A stretch of 64,000 nucleotides of DNA from Streptomyces diastaticus subsp. diastaticus (GTDB lineage: Bacteria > Actinomycetota > Actinomycetes > Streptomycetales > Streptomycetaceae). The position numbers and the translations under genes are program-made. The stretch spans positions 1,087,501 to 1,151,500 of the forward strand of contig NZ_BLLN01000002.1 in NCBI RefSeq assembly GCF_011170125.1. The letters run 5' to 3'. Position 1 is the stretch's first letter. The number at the start of each line of letters is the position of its first letter. The notes below the pieces were generated by a model, which was given only the letters and a program-made list of their open reading frames with translations, ran no database searches and was not told where the DNA came from. Below are positions 34,478 to 43,549 of this stretch, piece after piece.

Positions 34478-36781
34478 ATGAGCTGGCTCTCGGCGCTGGG
34501 CCACACCGCGCGCGCAGCGTTCGTGGTGGAGCGGCGCAGGCTGGAGCCGCTCGGCGCGCTGCGCGGCGCCGCCGGGCTCGCCTTCGTCATCGGGGTCAGC
34601 CTCTGGCTGTTCTCCCCGGCCGTCGCCGCCAGCTCCGCCTTCGGCGCCTACCAGGCCGCCATCGCCACCTACCAGCGCAGTTGGCGGCCGCGTCCGCAGC
34701 TCGCCCTGGTCTCCGGCGCCACCCTCGGCATCAGCACCTTCCTCGGCTACCTCTCCGCCTCCCACCTGGTCCTCTTCCTCGCCCTGCTGGCCGCCTGGGC
34801 CTTCCTGTCGGGGCTGAGCTGGGCCGCCGGGCCGACCGTCGGCGTGATGGCCTCCTCGAACGTGGCCATCATGCTCATCACCATCACCCTGCCCGGTTCC
34901 GTGGCGGAGGCGGCCGAGCACGCCGCGATGAGCCTCTTCGGCGGGCTGGTGCAGGCAGCGCTGCTCGTGCTGTTCCCCTTCCGCCGCTGGCGACCGCACC
35001 GCGACGCCCTCGCCGACGCGCTCGCCGCCGAGGCCGACTACGCCCGCAGGCTGCGCCACGACCCGCACGCCGACTTCGACCCCGAACCCCTCATGGCCGC
35101 CCGCGAGGCCGCCCAGCTCACCCCGCGTGAGCACCGCCGCCGGCCCGCCGAACTCTCCGGCGCCCGGGGCCTGGCCGAACGCATCCGCCCCGTCCTCGCC
35201 TCCCTCGCCGACCCGGCGCTCGGCGCACCCGCCGAGGGGATCGAGCGGGACCGGGTCCGCGAACTGCTCGCCGCCGCGGCGGCCGTGCTCGACGCCGCCG
35301 CCCGCGCGGTGCGCCGGGGCACGCCGCTGTCCCTGGACGCGCCCTCGGTGGCCACGCTGCGCACCCCCGACACCGGCGACGTGCTCACCGGGCCCGTACG
35401 CCGCGCCGCGCTCCGGCTCAAGGCGCTGCTCGGCGACGTCATCGAGACCGCCGATCCGGCCGGCCGCTCCACCACCGCCCCCGACGCGCACCCGCAGGCC
35501 GCCGCCCGCGCCGACGCCGTCCGCGCGGAGGCCACCCGCGCCACCCTCGCCCGTACCCAGGAACCCGGCGCCGCCGGGGAGCCGCCCGCCCCGGGCGCCC
35601 ACGCGGCCCCGTCCGGCCCCGACGCACCGCCCCGTCCCGTGGCACCCGCCGAACCGCCCGTCGCCGCCCCCGTGATGCACCGGCCCGGCCTGGTCGGCCT
35701 GGTGCCGGTGGTGGCCCGCAGTATGCGCGAGGAGCTGCGGGGGGACTCGGCCGTTCTCCGGCACGCCGTCCGGGTCACCGCCGTCGCGCTGCTCGGCTAC
35801 CTGATCGGCACGCTGCTGCCGTTCGGCCACGGCTACTGGGCACCGCTGGCCGCCGTCATGGTGATGCGGCCGGACTTCTCCCGTACGTACTCCCGGGCCG
35901 TGGCCCGTTTCGGCGGCACCCTCCTCGGGGTCTTCGCCGCCACCGGCGTCCTCCAGCTCACAGAGCCGAGCGTGCGCGTCTCCGCGCTGCTCGCGGTGGC
36001 CTGCGCCGCCCTGATGTACCTGCTGATGCGCACGGGTTACGCGGTCAGCCAGTTCTTCGTCTCCGCCTACGTGGTCCTCCTGCTCGGCATGGGCGGCGAG
36101 GAGTGGACCCAGACCGTCCCCGAGCGCGTCGTACTGACCCTGATCGGCGGCCTCCTCGCGATGGCCTCGTACGCCGTCTTCCCGGCCTGGGAGACCCCGC
36201 GGCTGCGGACCCGCCTCGCCGACTGGCTGGCCGCCGCCGGACGGTACGCCGCCGAGGTGGTCGAGCGGTACGCCACCCCGGCCGGGCCCGACGACACCCG
36301 GGTCCGCCAGGCGCTGCTGGAGGCCCGGGCGGCGCACACCGCCTGGCAGGAGGCGCTGGCCCGGGCCGCGCACGAGCCGGTACGCAGCCGGGGCCTGTCG
36401 AGGACCTCGGCCGACGACGCGGAGGAGGCGATCGGGGCGTTCTCCCGGGCCGCCATGCTCATGGAGGCCCACCTGCCGGAGCGCGGTGCCGCCCCCGTAC
36501 CGGGCGCCCAGCGGCTCGCACAGGCCCTGCGCACCACCACGGAGCAGGGCGCGCGGGAACTCAGGGACCGCCGGGTGCCCCAGTGGGACGAGGTGCGGGC
36601 GGCGCTCGCGGCCTGGGACGCGGAAGGTGTGCCGGACCGGGTGGTGCGCCGGGGCGCGGGGATGCTGCTGGCGGCGCTGGAGCAGGTCTCCGAGGCGGTC
36701 GAGGAGTCCCCGCCGTTCGCCGAGTCCCGCGCCGGGCGGCCCGCCGCGGACGGGCCGCCCACCTCCGCTACCGGGTCGTGA
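34478..36781 (+). CDS. FUSC-family membrane transporter-like protein
   Basis: A 767-residue protein with two membrane halves. The first half has about five TM helices up to residue 170 (LRGAAGLAFVIGVSLWLF ... GGLVQAALLVLFPF), then a cytoplasmic helical region. A Pro/Ala-rich linker (about 330-400) leads to the second TM set with the FUSC signature (LRHAVRVTAVALLGYLIGTLLPFGHGYWAPLAAVMVMRPDFSRTYSRAVARFGGTLLG). Related to aromatic-acid or fusaric-acid efflux proteins. ATG at 34478. Its last 14 bases overlap the convergent lipoprotein gene. Confidence 0.88.
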   Translation: MSWLSALGHTARAAFVVERRRLEPLGALRGAAGLAFVIGVSLWLFSPAVAASSAFGAYQAAIATYQRSWRPRPQLALVSGATLGISTFLGYLSASHLVLFLALLAAWAFLSGLSWAAGPTVGVMASSNVAIMLITITLPGSVAEAAEHAAMSLFGGLVQAALLVLFPFRRWRPHRDALADALAAEADYARRLRHDPHADFDPEPLMAAREAAQLTPREHRRRPAELSGARGLAERIRPVLASLADPALGAPAEGIERDRVRELLAAAAAVLDAAARAVRRGTPLSLDAPSVATLRTPDTGDVLTGPVRRAALRLKALLGDVIETADPAGRSTTAPDAHPQAAARADAVRAEATRATLARTQEPGAAGEPPAPGAHAAPSGPDAPPRPVAPAEPPVAAPVMHRPGLVGLVPVVARSMREELRGDSAVLRHAVRVTAVALLGYLIGTLLPFGHGYWAPLAAVMVMRPDFSRTYSRAVARFGGTLLGVFAATGVLQLTEPSVRVSALLAVACAALMYLLMRTGYAVSQFFVSAYVVLLLGMGGEEWTQTVPERVVLTLIGGLLAMASYAVFPAWETPRLRTRLADWLAAAGRYAAEVVERYATPAGPDDTRVRQALLEARAAHTAWQEALARAAHEPVRSRGLSRTSADDAEEAIGAFSRAAMLMEAHLPERGAAPVPGAQRLAQALRTTTEQGARELRDRRVPQWDEVRAALAAWDAEGVPDRVVRRGAGMLLAALEQVSEAVEESPPFAESRAGRPAADGPPTSATGS

Positions 36782-37283
36782 CCTCACCGGTGGGCAGGCC
36801 GGACGGCAGCTCGGTGGGGAGCGAGGAGGGCAGGTCCGTCGGCAGCTCGCCCGGGTCGACACGGGCGAAGGTGTCCTCGCCCGCCCCCTCCCAGGAGACC
36901 GTCAGGGTCTTGCCGTCGGCGCCCAGCTCGGCCTTGCCCCGGGCCCGGTCGGTGCTGCCGTCGGCGCACTTCAGGGCGAGCGCCTGGTCCTGGAAGGTGC
37001 CCGCGCAGGTCGCCTCGCCGATGGTGGCGGCCTGGTCGCGGGTGATCGTGAGGAAGTACGACCTGCCGTCGACCGTGGCCTGCCAGGCGCCGTCGGCGGA
37101 ACCGGGCGCGGCGCTCTCGCCGCCGGTGCCGCCCTGGTCGTCGTCGCCCGCGTCCGAGCCGTGGCCGCCGCCCTTGTGCTTGCCGGTGCCGGAGCCGGAG
37201 CTGTCACCGTCGCTGCCGCAGCCGGTGAGCAGGAGCAGGGCGGCCGCCGAGGCGGCGGCGGAGATCCGGAGCGGTTTCCACAT
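36768..37283 (-). CDS. Small secreted lipoprotein
   Basis: A 171-residue lipoprotein. The signal peptide ends in LLTGC (Cys about 22), then a Gly/Asp/His-rich linker to residue 60. The domain reads DGAWQATVDGRSYFLTITRDQAATIGEATCAGTFQDQALALKCADGSTDRARGKAELGADGKTLTVSWEG, a small beta domain with a disulfide-type Cys pair. The tail is a run of PTDLPSSLPTELPSGLPT repeats. No family named. Confidence 0.75.
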   Translation of the reverse strand: MWKPLRISAAASAAALLLLTGCGSDGDSSGSGTGKHKGGGHGSDAGDDDQGGTGGESAAPGSADGAWQATVDGRSYFLTITRDQAATIGEATCAGTFQDQALALKCADGSTDRARGKAELGADGKTLTVSWEGAGEDTFARVDPGELPTDLPSSLPTELPSGLPTGEVTTR

Positions 37284-37651
37284 GTGACGTTTTCCCCCTG
37301 GTGGGCGGTGTGATGACGGCCCGTCGGGGTAGGCCCCCGTCCGGTACCGGACATCCGGGAGCGTCCACCGGGGCCGGGCGCGGCGTCAAGCCGGAACCCC
37401 GGCCGTCCGGGTGTTCGTTGCGCGGGCGGGACGGTTCCGTAACCGGGGCACCACACCTCGTGCACGTGCATCTGCCCATGCATCCGCAGGTGAACACCGC
37501 TATGATCCCAAGGAGTCAGACCCTACGAGGGTGTCGCGAGCCGCCCATCCCGAACCGATCACGACCGCGTCCGCGACGGCGTACCCGACCAGTTCACGAC
37601 CGCCTCACCACCGGCCCGGGCCGAGCCGAGGCGCCACGGGGGAGCGATCCA
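37284..37651. other. Intergenic regulatory region (lipoprotein / DUF397 divergent)
   Basis: 368 bases with no supported gene. It holds the left operator (37459-37487), a consensus-like -10 TATGAT at 37501-37506, and the presumed lipoprotein promoter. Confidence 0.6.
37459..37487 (+). promoter_or_regulatory. 29-bp operator-like site, left copy
   Basis: The site contains the palindrome tgcacgtgca, then tctgccc, then tgcatc. An inverted copy with 27 of 29 bases identical lies at 38510-38538. It ends 13 bases before a TATGAT -10 box (37501-37506), so it covers the -35 region of the DUF397 promoter. Confidence 0.7.
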
Positions 37652-37894
37652 GTGCACCACGTGTACAACGGCATGGCGGCCAGCGAACTCCACGGCGTTG
37701 CCTGGCAGAAGAGCAGGCACAGCAACTCGCAGGGTTCGTGCGTCGAGTTCGCGAAGCTGCCCGGCGGCGGCGTCGCCGTGCGCAACTCCCGGCACCCCGA
37801 AGGCCCGGCTCTGGTCTACACGCGTGCCGAGATCGAGGCGATGCTGCTCGGCGTCAAGGACGGCGAGTTCGACCACCTGATCGCCGGGACCTGA
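37652..37894 (+). CDS. DUF397 protein
   Basis: An 80-residue DUF397 protein: AASELHGVAWQKSRHSNSQGSCVEFAKLPGGGVAVRNSRHPEGPALVYTRAEIEAMLLGVKDGEFDHLI. The GTG at 37652 has GGGAG eight bases upstream; an inner ATG at 37673 is an alternative. It is convergent with the ATPase gene and belongs to the DUF397 / ATPase / XRE module. Confidence 0.9.
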   Translation: MHHVYNGMAASELHGVAWQKSRHSNSQGSCVEFAKLPGGGVAVRNSRHPEGPALVYTRAEIEAMLLGVKDGEFDHLIAGT

Positions 37895-37955
37895 GCGGAC
37901 CGGCGGCTCCGGCCGGAGCGTGCCGGAGCCCGGTGAGCGGGTGCCGCGCCGCACC

Positions 37956-38435
37956 TCACACCTTGAACAGCGCCCAGACGACCTTCCCGTCGAGCTGCCC
38001 CGCCAGCGGGTGCCAGCCCCAGGCGTCGCTGAAGGAGTCGACGAGGAACAGCCCCCGCCCCGACTCCGCGTCGCAGTCCCCGGGCGGCCGGGCCGCAGGC
38101 GTCCCCGTGCTGGGGTCGCGCACGGCGCACACCAGACGGCTCTCGCAGGCCATCAGGTGCAGCCGGACCGGCGGGTCGTCGGGGCGCGGGGTGTCGGCGG
38201 GCAGCGCGTGCCGCAGGGCGTTGGTGACGAGTTCGGAGACGACCAGGGCGATGTCGTCGAACCGGGCGTCGTTCTCCCACTCCGCGAGGGTCCGCCGGGC
38301 GAACGCCCGCGCGCTGCGCACCGCTTCGTAACGGGCGGGAAGCGCGCAGGAGGCGGCGTACCGGACGTTCGCGGGGTCGAGTGGGGGAAGCCCCTGCCTT
38401 AACGGCGCGAGCATGGTCGATCCATACGTCCCCAT
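37956..38435 (-). CDS. Histidine-kinase-like ATPase (RsbW-type anti-sigma-like)
   Basis: A 159-residue GHKL ATPase. The N box is DDIALVVSELVTNALRHALP, the G1-like box is ESGRGLFLVDSFSDAWGWHP. Streptomyces encode many such ATP-binding proteins next to XRE/DUF5753 and DUF397 genes, where they probably act as switch proteins. ATG at 38435 with GGGGAG seven bases upstream. Its promoter region contains the right operator copy. It is divergent from the XRE gene at 38709. Confidence 0.9.
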   Translation of the reverse strand: MGTYGSTMLAPLRQGLPPLDPANVRYAASCALPARYEAVRSARAFARRTLAEWENDARFDDIALVVSELVTNALRHALPADTPRPDDPPVRLHLMACESRLVCAVRDPSTGTPAARPPGDCDAESGRGLFLVDSFSDAWGWHPLAGQLDGKVVWALFKV

Positions 38436-38509
38436 GCGAGGCACTCCCCGGTTTCGCGGTGCGTAGCGATATGGCGGTGGTGCGCGAGCCATGGTTGCGA
38501 ATGCGGGGA

Positions 38510-38538
38510 GCAGATGCAAGGGCAGATGCACGTGCACG
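38510..38538 (-). promoter_or_regulatory. 29-bp operator-like site, right copy
   Basis: The reverse complement matches 27 of 29 bases of the site at 37459-37487. It lies 75 bases upstream of the ATPase start and between the divergent ATPase and XRE genes, so it could control both. Confidence 0.7.
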
Positions 38539-38708
38539 CGCCGGGATTCGGGGTTCCTGTGTGCGTTGTCCACCATTTCTTCCCGTGACTGTTTCGCGCT
38601 CCCCGCGTGGAGCCTCCTCGCCCTTGTCCGTTTCCGTAACCGAACGCGTACACCCCGGAGGTTTTAGTGGCAGACTGCGGAACCCTGAACGATGGGGAGG
38701 GCTGAGAG

Positions 38709-39572
38709 GTGACCGCAGGCGAGTCCGGAGGCTCGGTGGTGCGGCGGATCCTGCTCGGGTCGCAGCTGAGGCGGCTACGAGAGGGACGTGGCATCACCCG
38801 GGAGGCGGCCGGCTACTCGATCCGTGCCTCCGAATCGAAGATCAGCCGCATGGAGTTGGGACGGGTGAGCTTCAAGGCGAGGGACGTCGAGGACCTGCTG
38901 ACCCTGTACGGGGTCGCCGACGGCGCCGAGCGCGCCGCCCTGCTCGACCTGGCCCGCGAGGCCAACGTCGCCGGCTGGTGGCACAGTTACTCCGACGTCC
39001 TGCCCGGCTGGTTCCAGACCTACGTCGGCCTGGAGGGCGCCGCCTCGCTGATCCGGGTCTACGAGGTGCAGTTCGTGCACGGCCTGCTCCAGACCGAGGC
39101 GTACGCCCACGCGGTGGTCGAGCGCGGTATGCCCGGCGCGAGCGCCGCCGAGATCGACCGGCGGGTCGCGCTCCGCCTGGAGCGGCAGAAACTCCTCGTC
39201 TCCGAGCGCGCGCCCGGCTTCCACGTCGTCCTCGACGAGGCCGCGCTGCGCCGCCCGTACGGCGACCGGGCGGTGATGCGCGAGCAGTTGGAGCACCTGA
39301 TAGAGATCAGCGAGCGGCCCAACGTCACCCTCCAGGTGATGCCGTTCAGCTTCGGCGGCCACGCGGGCGAGAGCGGAGCCTTCGCCCTGCTGCGCTTCCC
39401 CGAGTCGGACCTCTCCGACGTGGTCTACCTGGAGCAGTTGACCAGCGCCCTCTACCTCGACAAGCGCGAGGAGGTCGCCCAGTACGAACGGGCCATGGAA
39501 CGGCTCCAGCGGGACAGCCCGGACCCCGGCCGCACCCGCGATCTGCTGCGCGGTCTGGTCCAACTCACTTGA
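38709..39572 (+). CDS. XRE-family regulator with DUF5753 domain
   Basis: A 287-residue protein. The N-terminal HTH is GSQLRRLREGRGITREAAGYSIRASESKISRMELGRVSF (about 16-55). The DUF5753 domain runs from about 95 (ASLIRVYEVQFVHGLLQTEAYAHAVV) to 275, with RPNVTLQVMPFSFGGH in the middle. The GTG at 38709 has GAGAG upstream. Together with the divergent ATPase and the DUF397 protein it makes the full three-part Streptomyces module. It is the best candidate to bind the two 29-bp sites. Confidence 0.92.
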   Translation: MTAGESGGSVVRRILLGSQLRRLREGRGITREAAGYSIRASESKISRMELGRVSFKARDVEDLLTLYGVADGAERAALLDLAREANVAGWWHSYSDVLPGWFQTYVGLEGAASLIRVYEVQFVHGLLQTEAYAHAVVERGMPGASAAEIDRRVALRLERQKLLVSERAPGFHVVLDEAALRRPYGDRAVMREQLEHLIEISERPNVTLQVMPFSFGGHAGESGAFALLRFPESDLSDVVYLEQLTSALYLDKREEVAQYERAMERLQRDSPDPGRTRDLLRGLVQLT

Positions 39573-39698
39573 CACGCCCGTACCATGTGCCGCGTGTGCC
39601 CCGGGCGGCGTCCGGCGGCGCACACCGGCACTGGGCACGACCGGCCCCCCGCACGACCAGCGGGCCCGGTGAACTTCGCGTCAGCGGATAGGGATCAC

Positions 39699-41210
39699 AT
39701 GTCCGACTCCACCCCCCTCGCAGGGGCCGCCGCACCCGGCCCCGGACCCGGCTTCGCCGACTTCGGCCGGCTCGCCCACCAGTACATCGACGGGCGGTGG
39801 CGGACCGGCACCGGCTCCTGGGACATCATCGACTTCAACCCGTTCAACGGTGAGAAGCTGGCCGCGATCACCGTGGCCACCGTCTCCGAGGTGGACGAGG
39901 CGTACCGGGCCGCCGAGCGCGCCCAGAAGCCGTGGGCGGCCGCCGGGCCGCACGCCCGCCGGACGGTGCTGGAGAAGGCCCTGCGCCTCACCGAGGAGCA
40001 CACCGGGGAGATCGTGGCGGCGATGTGCGAGGAGCAGGGCGCGATCCGCTCCAAGGCCCGCCACGAGGTCGAGCTGGCCTGTGAGTTCCTGCGCGAGGCG
40101 ATCCGGCTGACGGTGCGCCCCGAGGGCGTCATCGTGCCGGCCTCGCAGCGCAGCCGGGAGAACCGCGTCTACCGGCTGCCCGCCGGGGTGATCGGGGTCA
40201 TCAGCCCCTTCAACTTCCCCTTCCTGGTGGCGCTGAAGACGGTCGCCCCCGCGCTGGCGCTCGGCAACGCGGTCGTCGTCAAGCCCAACCAGAACACGCC
40301 GGTGGTCGGCGGCGGACTCATCGCCCGCATCTTCGAGGAGGCCGGGCTGCCCGCCGGGCTCCTCAACATCGTCGTCACCGACATCGCCGAGATCGGCGAC
40401 GCCCTCATCGCCCACCCCGTGCCCCGGGTCATCTCCTTCTCCGGTTCCGACCGGGTCGGGCGGCACGTCGGCGCGGTCGCCGCGAGCCATCTGAAGCGGA
40501 CCGTGCTGGAGCTGAGCGGCAACAGCGCCCTCGTCGTCCTCGCCGACGCCGACCTCGACTACGCCGTGGACGCCGCCGTCTTCAGCCGCTTCGTCTACCA
40601 GGGGCAGGTCTGCATGGCCGCCAACCGCATCCTGGTCGACCGGGCGGTCGAGGCCGAGTTCACCGAGAGGTTCACCGCCCGGGTACGGGCGCTGAGGACC
40701 GGCGACCCGCGCGAACCGGAGACCGACCTCGGTCCCGTCATCAGCGACTTCCAGGCCGACGCGCTGAGCGCCATGGTCGACCGGGCGCTGGCCGAGGGCG
40801 CCACCGCGCTGGTCCGCGGCCGGACCCTCGGCAACCTGGTCGAGCCGACCGTGCTGTCCGGGCTGCCCGCCGACTCGCCCCTGCTCCACCAGGAGATCTT
40901 CGGCCCCGTCGTCCTGCTGGTCCCCTTCGACGGCGACGAGGAGGCGGTCCGCATCGCCAACGACACGCCGTACGGGCTGAGCGGCGCCGTGCACACCGCC
41001 GACGCCGAACGCGGGGTGAACTTCGCCCACCGCGTCGAGACCGGGATGTTCCACGTCAACGACTCGACCGTGCAGGACGACCCGCAGGTCGCCTTCGGCG
41101 GTGAGAAGGCCAGCGGCTTCGGCCGGCTCAACGGCGAGGCGACCGTGGAAGCCTTCACCACCCAGAAGTGGATCTCCGTGCAGCACGGCCGGACCGACTT
41201 CCCCTTCTGA
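39699..41210 (+). CDS. NAD(P)-dependent aldehyde dehydrogenase
   Basis: A 503-residue ALDH. The catalytic Cys is residue 305 in FVYQGQVCMAANRI, the general-base Glu is 271 in LELSGNS, and the cofactor motif is in FSGSDRVGRHVG. FNFPFLVAL and KPNQNTP also fit. The layout is that of benzaldehyde/vanillin-type dehydrogenases, but the substrate cannot be told from sequence. Start at ATG 39699 after a weak site. No catabolic partners nearby. Confidence 0.93.
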   Translation: MSDSTPLAGAAAPGPGPGFADFGRLAHQYIDGRWRTGTGSWDIIDFNPFNGEKLAAITVATVSEVDEAYRAAERAQKPWAAAGPHARRTVLEKALRLTEEHTGEIVAAMCEEQGAIRSKARHEVELACEFLREAIRLTVRPEGVIVPASQRSRENRVYRLPAGVIGVISPFNFPFLVALKTVAPALALGNAVVVKPNQNTPVVGGGLIARIFEEAGLPAGLLNIVVTDIAEIGDALIAHPVPRVISFSGSDRVGRHVGAVAASHLKRTVLELSGNSALVVLADADLDYAVDAAVFSRFVYQGQVCMAANRILVDRAVEAEFTERFTARVRALRTGDPREPETDLGPVISDFQADALSAMVDRALAEGATALVRGRTLGNLVEPTVLSGLPADSPLLHQEIFGPVVLLVPFDGDEEAVRIANDTPYGLSGAVHTADAERGVNFAHRVETGMFHVNDSTVQDDPQVAFGGEKASGFGRLNGEATVEAFTTQKWISVQHGRTDFPF

Positions 41211-41372
41211 CCCGCCCCTCCCCTCTGCTCCCGTCCCGCTCCGCCCGACGGTGGGTCCACGCGAGGCCGGCCGCCCACGCGGACCGTACCTGTCCGCGTC
41301 GCCCGCCACGATGGAGGTGTCCGCAGCAGCCCCGTACGGGACGGGGCCGGGCGCTGGGAAGGGCGGTTGCTC

Positions 41373-41930
41373 ATGGTGGTGCACGTGGACCCCGAGGCAC
41401 GGGGCGACGAGCGGGGCGCGCTGCTCGCCTTCCTCGACGCGGAGCGGGGCGGCGTCCGCCGGGCCCTGCTCGGGGTCGGCGAGGAGGCGGCGGCGACCAG
41501 GCCGACCGCCGGCGAGCTCTCCCTCTCCGGGCTGCTCAAGCACGTCCGGCTGACCGAGCAGGGCTGGCTGGCCCAGGCCATGGGCGCCGCCCCGCAGCCG
41601 GCCGAGGGGGAGACGTACGCCGACCACGAGCACGGCTTCGCACTGGTCGGCGAGGAGACGGTCGCCGCCGAACTGGCCGCCTGGGCGGAGGTGGCCCGCA
41701 GGACCGAGGAGTTCGTCCGTGCCGCCGAGACCCTGGACGCCACCTTCCCGCTCCCCGACGCGCCCTGGTTCCCCGTCGGCCAGCGGGTCTCGCTGCGGTG
41801 GCTGCTGCTGCGCCTCATCACCGAGACGGCCCGGCACGCGGGCCACGCCGACATCATCCGGGAGACCCTGGACGGCGCCGTCGCCTACGAGCTGGTGGCG
41901 AGGGAACGCGGCCAGAAGTGGGGTGGTTGA
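41373..41930 (+). CDS. DinB/DUF664 family protein
   Basis: A 185-residue DinB superfamily protein: LSLSGLLKHVRLTEQGWLAQAMG, FPVGQRVSLRWLLLRLITETARHAGHADIIRETLDGA. The three histidines of the metal site (LKH, ARH, GHAD) are present. It is probably thiol-dependent; substrate unknown. The ATG at 41373 follows GGGAAGGGCGG. The PadR gene starts 100 bases later in the same direction. Confidence 0.88.
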   Translation: MVVHVDPEARGDERGALLAFLDAERGGVRRALLGVGEEAAATRPTAGELSLSGLLKHVRLTEQGWLAQAMGAAPQPAEGETYADHEHGFALVGEETVAAELAAWAEVARRTEEFVRAAETLDATFPLPDAPWFPVGQRVSLRWLLLRLITETARHAGHADIIRETLDGAVAYELVARERGQKWGG

Positions 41931-42032
41931 CAGGGGCGGCGCCGGTCTGCCTTCCCGTACGCCCCTCCCGTACCCTGGTCGGCATCGACCAGGCCGGACC
42001 GGGTCCGGGCTCTGCGGGAGGCGGTGCCGCTC

Positions 42033-42695
42033 ATGTCGGCGATCCGGATGCTGGTGCTCGGCGCGGTGCGCCAGCACCGGCGCGCCCACGGCTACCAGGT
42101 CCGCAACGACCTGGAGTACTGGGGCGCCCACGAGTGGTCCAACGCCAAACCCGGCTCGATCTACCACGCGCTCAAGCAACTGGCCCGGCAAGGTCTGCTG
42201 CTCGCCCACGAGACGGCGCCGTCCACGGCGGGCGGCCCCCCGCGCACCGAGTACTCGGTCACCGGGGAGGGCGAGGAGGAGTTCTTCCGCCTGCTGCGTG
42301 CCGCGCTCACCGGCTACGACCAGAAGCCCGACCTGCTCGCCGCCGCCCTCGGCTTCCTCGTCGACCTGGAGCGGGACGAGGCGGTGGCGCTGCTGCGCGA
42401 GCGGCTGCGCTCCATCGAGGAGTGGCGCCGCTCGGTCACCGAGTACTACACGCCGGAGGCGGGACCGGAGTCGATCGGCCACATCGGCGAGATCATGAAC
42501 CTCTGGGTGCACTCCGCCGACACCGGCGCCGAGTGGACCCGCGGCCTCATCGCCCGCGTCGAGGCCGGGGCCTACACCTTCGCCGGGGAGGGCGAGCCCT
42601 TCGTCGGCGTGCTCACCGAGGGTCAGCCCAACCCGTACGCGACCGAGGGCAACCCGTACGGGCAGGGCGCGCCGCCCGCCGCACGCCCCGAGTGA
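42033..42695 (+). CDS. PadR-family transcriptional regulator
   Basis: A 220-residue regulator. The winged helix is SAIRMLVLGAVRQHRRAHGYQVRNDLEYWGAHEWSNAKPGSIYHALKQLARQGLL. The C-terminal half is helical, as in the Vir_act_alpha_C type, and ends with an NPYATEGNPYGQG repeat. The ATG at 42033 has GGGAGG ten bases upstream; a GTG nine bases earlier is too close. Target unknown; DinB and wrbA genes flank it. Confidence 0.9.
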   Translation: MSAIRMLVLGAVRQHRRAHGYQVRNDLEYWGAHEWSNAKPGSIYHALKQLARQGLLLAHETAPSTAGGPPRTEYSVTGEGEEEFFRLLRAALTGYDQKPDLLAAALGFLVDLERDEAVALLRERLRSIEEWRRSVTEYYTPEAGPESIGHIGEIMNLWVHSADTGAEWTRGLIARVEAGAYTFAGEGEPFVGVLTEGQPNPYATEGNPYGQGAPPAARPE

Positions 42696-42713
42696 GCGGC
42701 GGGCGGCCGGGTC

Positions 42714-43340
42714 TCACGCGCCGCCGGTGAGCCCGCCCTCCTTGAGGGCGCGGGCCACCCGGACGACCCGCTCGGCCTGCACCCTGGTGGCGGTCAGGGT
42801 CCGTTCGTCGACCGGCAGGTCGCCCTGGCCGGAGACGTGGGAGGTGCCGTACGGATTGCCGTCGACGAACTTCGAGGGGTCGGTGTATCCGGGGGCGACC
42901 AGGATGCCGCCGAAGTGGTGGACGGTGTGGTAGAGCGCCAGCAGGGTCGACTCCTGGCCGCCGTGGGCGGTGCTGCTGGAGGTGAAGCCGCTGTAGACCT
43001 TGTCGGCGAGCCGGCCCTCGGCCCAGAGGCCGCCCAGGGTGTCGATGAACTGCTTCAACTGGGCGGCGACGTTGCCGTACCGGGTGGGTGAGCCGAAGAT
43101 CACCGCGTCCGCCCAGACCATGTCGTCCGGCTCGGCCTCGGGCAGGTCCTCGGTCGCCTCGGCGTTGGCCGCCCAGGCGGGGTTGGAGTCGATCGCGGCC
43201 CGCGGCGCCAGCTCGCGCACCTTCCGCAGCCGGACGTGGGCTCCCGCCTCGGCGGCCGCGGTCGCCATGGCGTCGGCGATGCGGGCGACGGTGCCGGTGG
43301 AGGAGTAGTAGACGACGGCCACGTTCACGGTGCCGGGCAT
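42714..43340 (-). CDS. wrbA: NAD(P)H:quinone oxidoreductase, WrbA type
   Basis: A 208-residue flavodoxin-fold protein. The FMN phosphate loop is VVYYSSTGTVARIA. The WrbA signatures are FGSPTRYGNVAAQLKQFIDTLGGLWAEGRLADKVYSGFTSSSTAHGGQESTLLALYHTVHHFGGILVAPGY and NPYGTSHVSG. It reduces quinones by two electrons and protects against redox stress. The ATG at 43340 has GAAGGAGA upstream. It is divergent from the TipA-type MerR gene, whose operator lies 180 bases away. Confidence 0.92.
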   Translation of the reverse strand: MPGTVNVAVVYYSSTGTVARIADAMATAAAEAGAHVRLRKVRELAPRAAIDSNPAWAANAEATEDLPEAEPDDMVWADAVIFGSPTRYGNVAAQLKQFIDTLGGLWAEGRLADKVYSGFTSSSTAHGGQESTLLALYHTVHHFGGILVAPGYTDPSKFVDGNPYGTSHVSGQGDLPVDERTLTATRVQAERVVRVARALKEGGLTGGA

Positions 43341-43518
43341 GGGGACATCTCCTTCGTGTGCGGGGTCGGGCGGAAGCGGGGCCGGCGGTCCGGGGCCGCG
43401 CGAGGCGTACGCCACCGGCGACGAGCCGGCATGGCGGACATACCCGACATCATGCCCTCCCGTCTCCGTGGTCGCGCAGCGCGGAACGCCGGTCCGTGCC
43501 CTCCGCCTGCCCGTCGGC

Positions 43519-43549
43519 TTGCTCCTCACGCGACGTGAGGCGGCACGCT
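43519..43549 (+). promoter_or_regulatory. MerR/TipA-type promoter with 19-bp spacer and dyad
   Basis: TTGCTC and CACGCT are 19 bases apart and enclose the palindrome CCTCACG-CGA-CGTGAGG (43524-43540). An overlong spacer carrying a dyad is the hallmark of MerR-activated promoters, and the dyad closely resembles the tipA operator as I remember it. It precedes the MerR gene at 43607. Confidence 0.75.

Noticed and set aside
36768..36781. Overlap of FUSC and lipoprotein genes as a regulatory antisense element
   Set aside because: A 14-bp convergent overlap of stop regions is common in compact genomes and needs no special explanation.
30205..38435. Phosphatase and RsbW-like ATPase as one partner-switching operon
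   Set aside because: They are 6.5 kb apart on opposite strands with unrelated genes between and no STAS-domain gene in the window.
39681..42512. Long minus-strand open frame opposite the aldehyde dehydrogenase and DinB genes
   Set aside because: It is antisense to three confidently assigned genes and has no family character.
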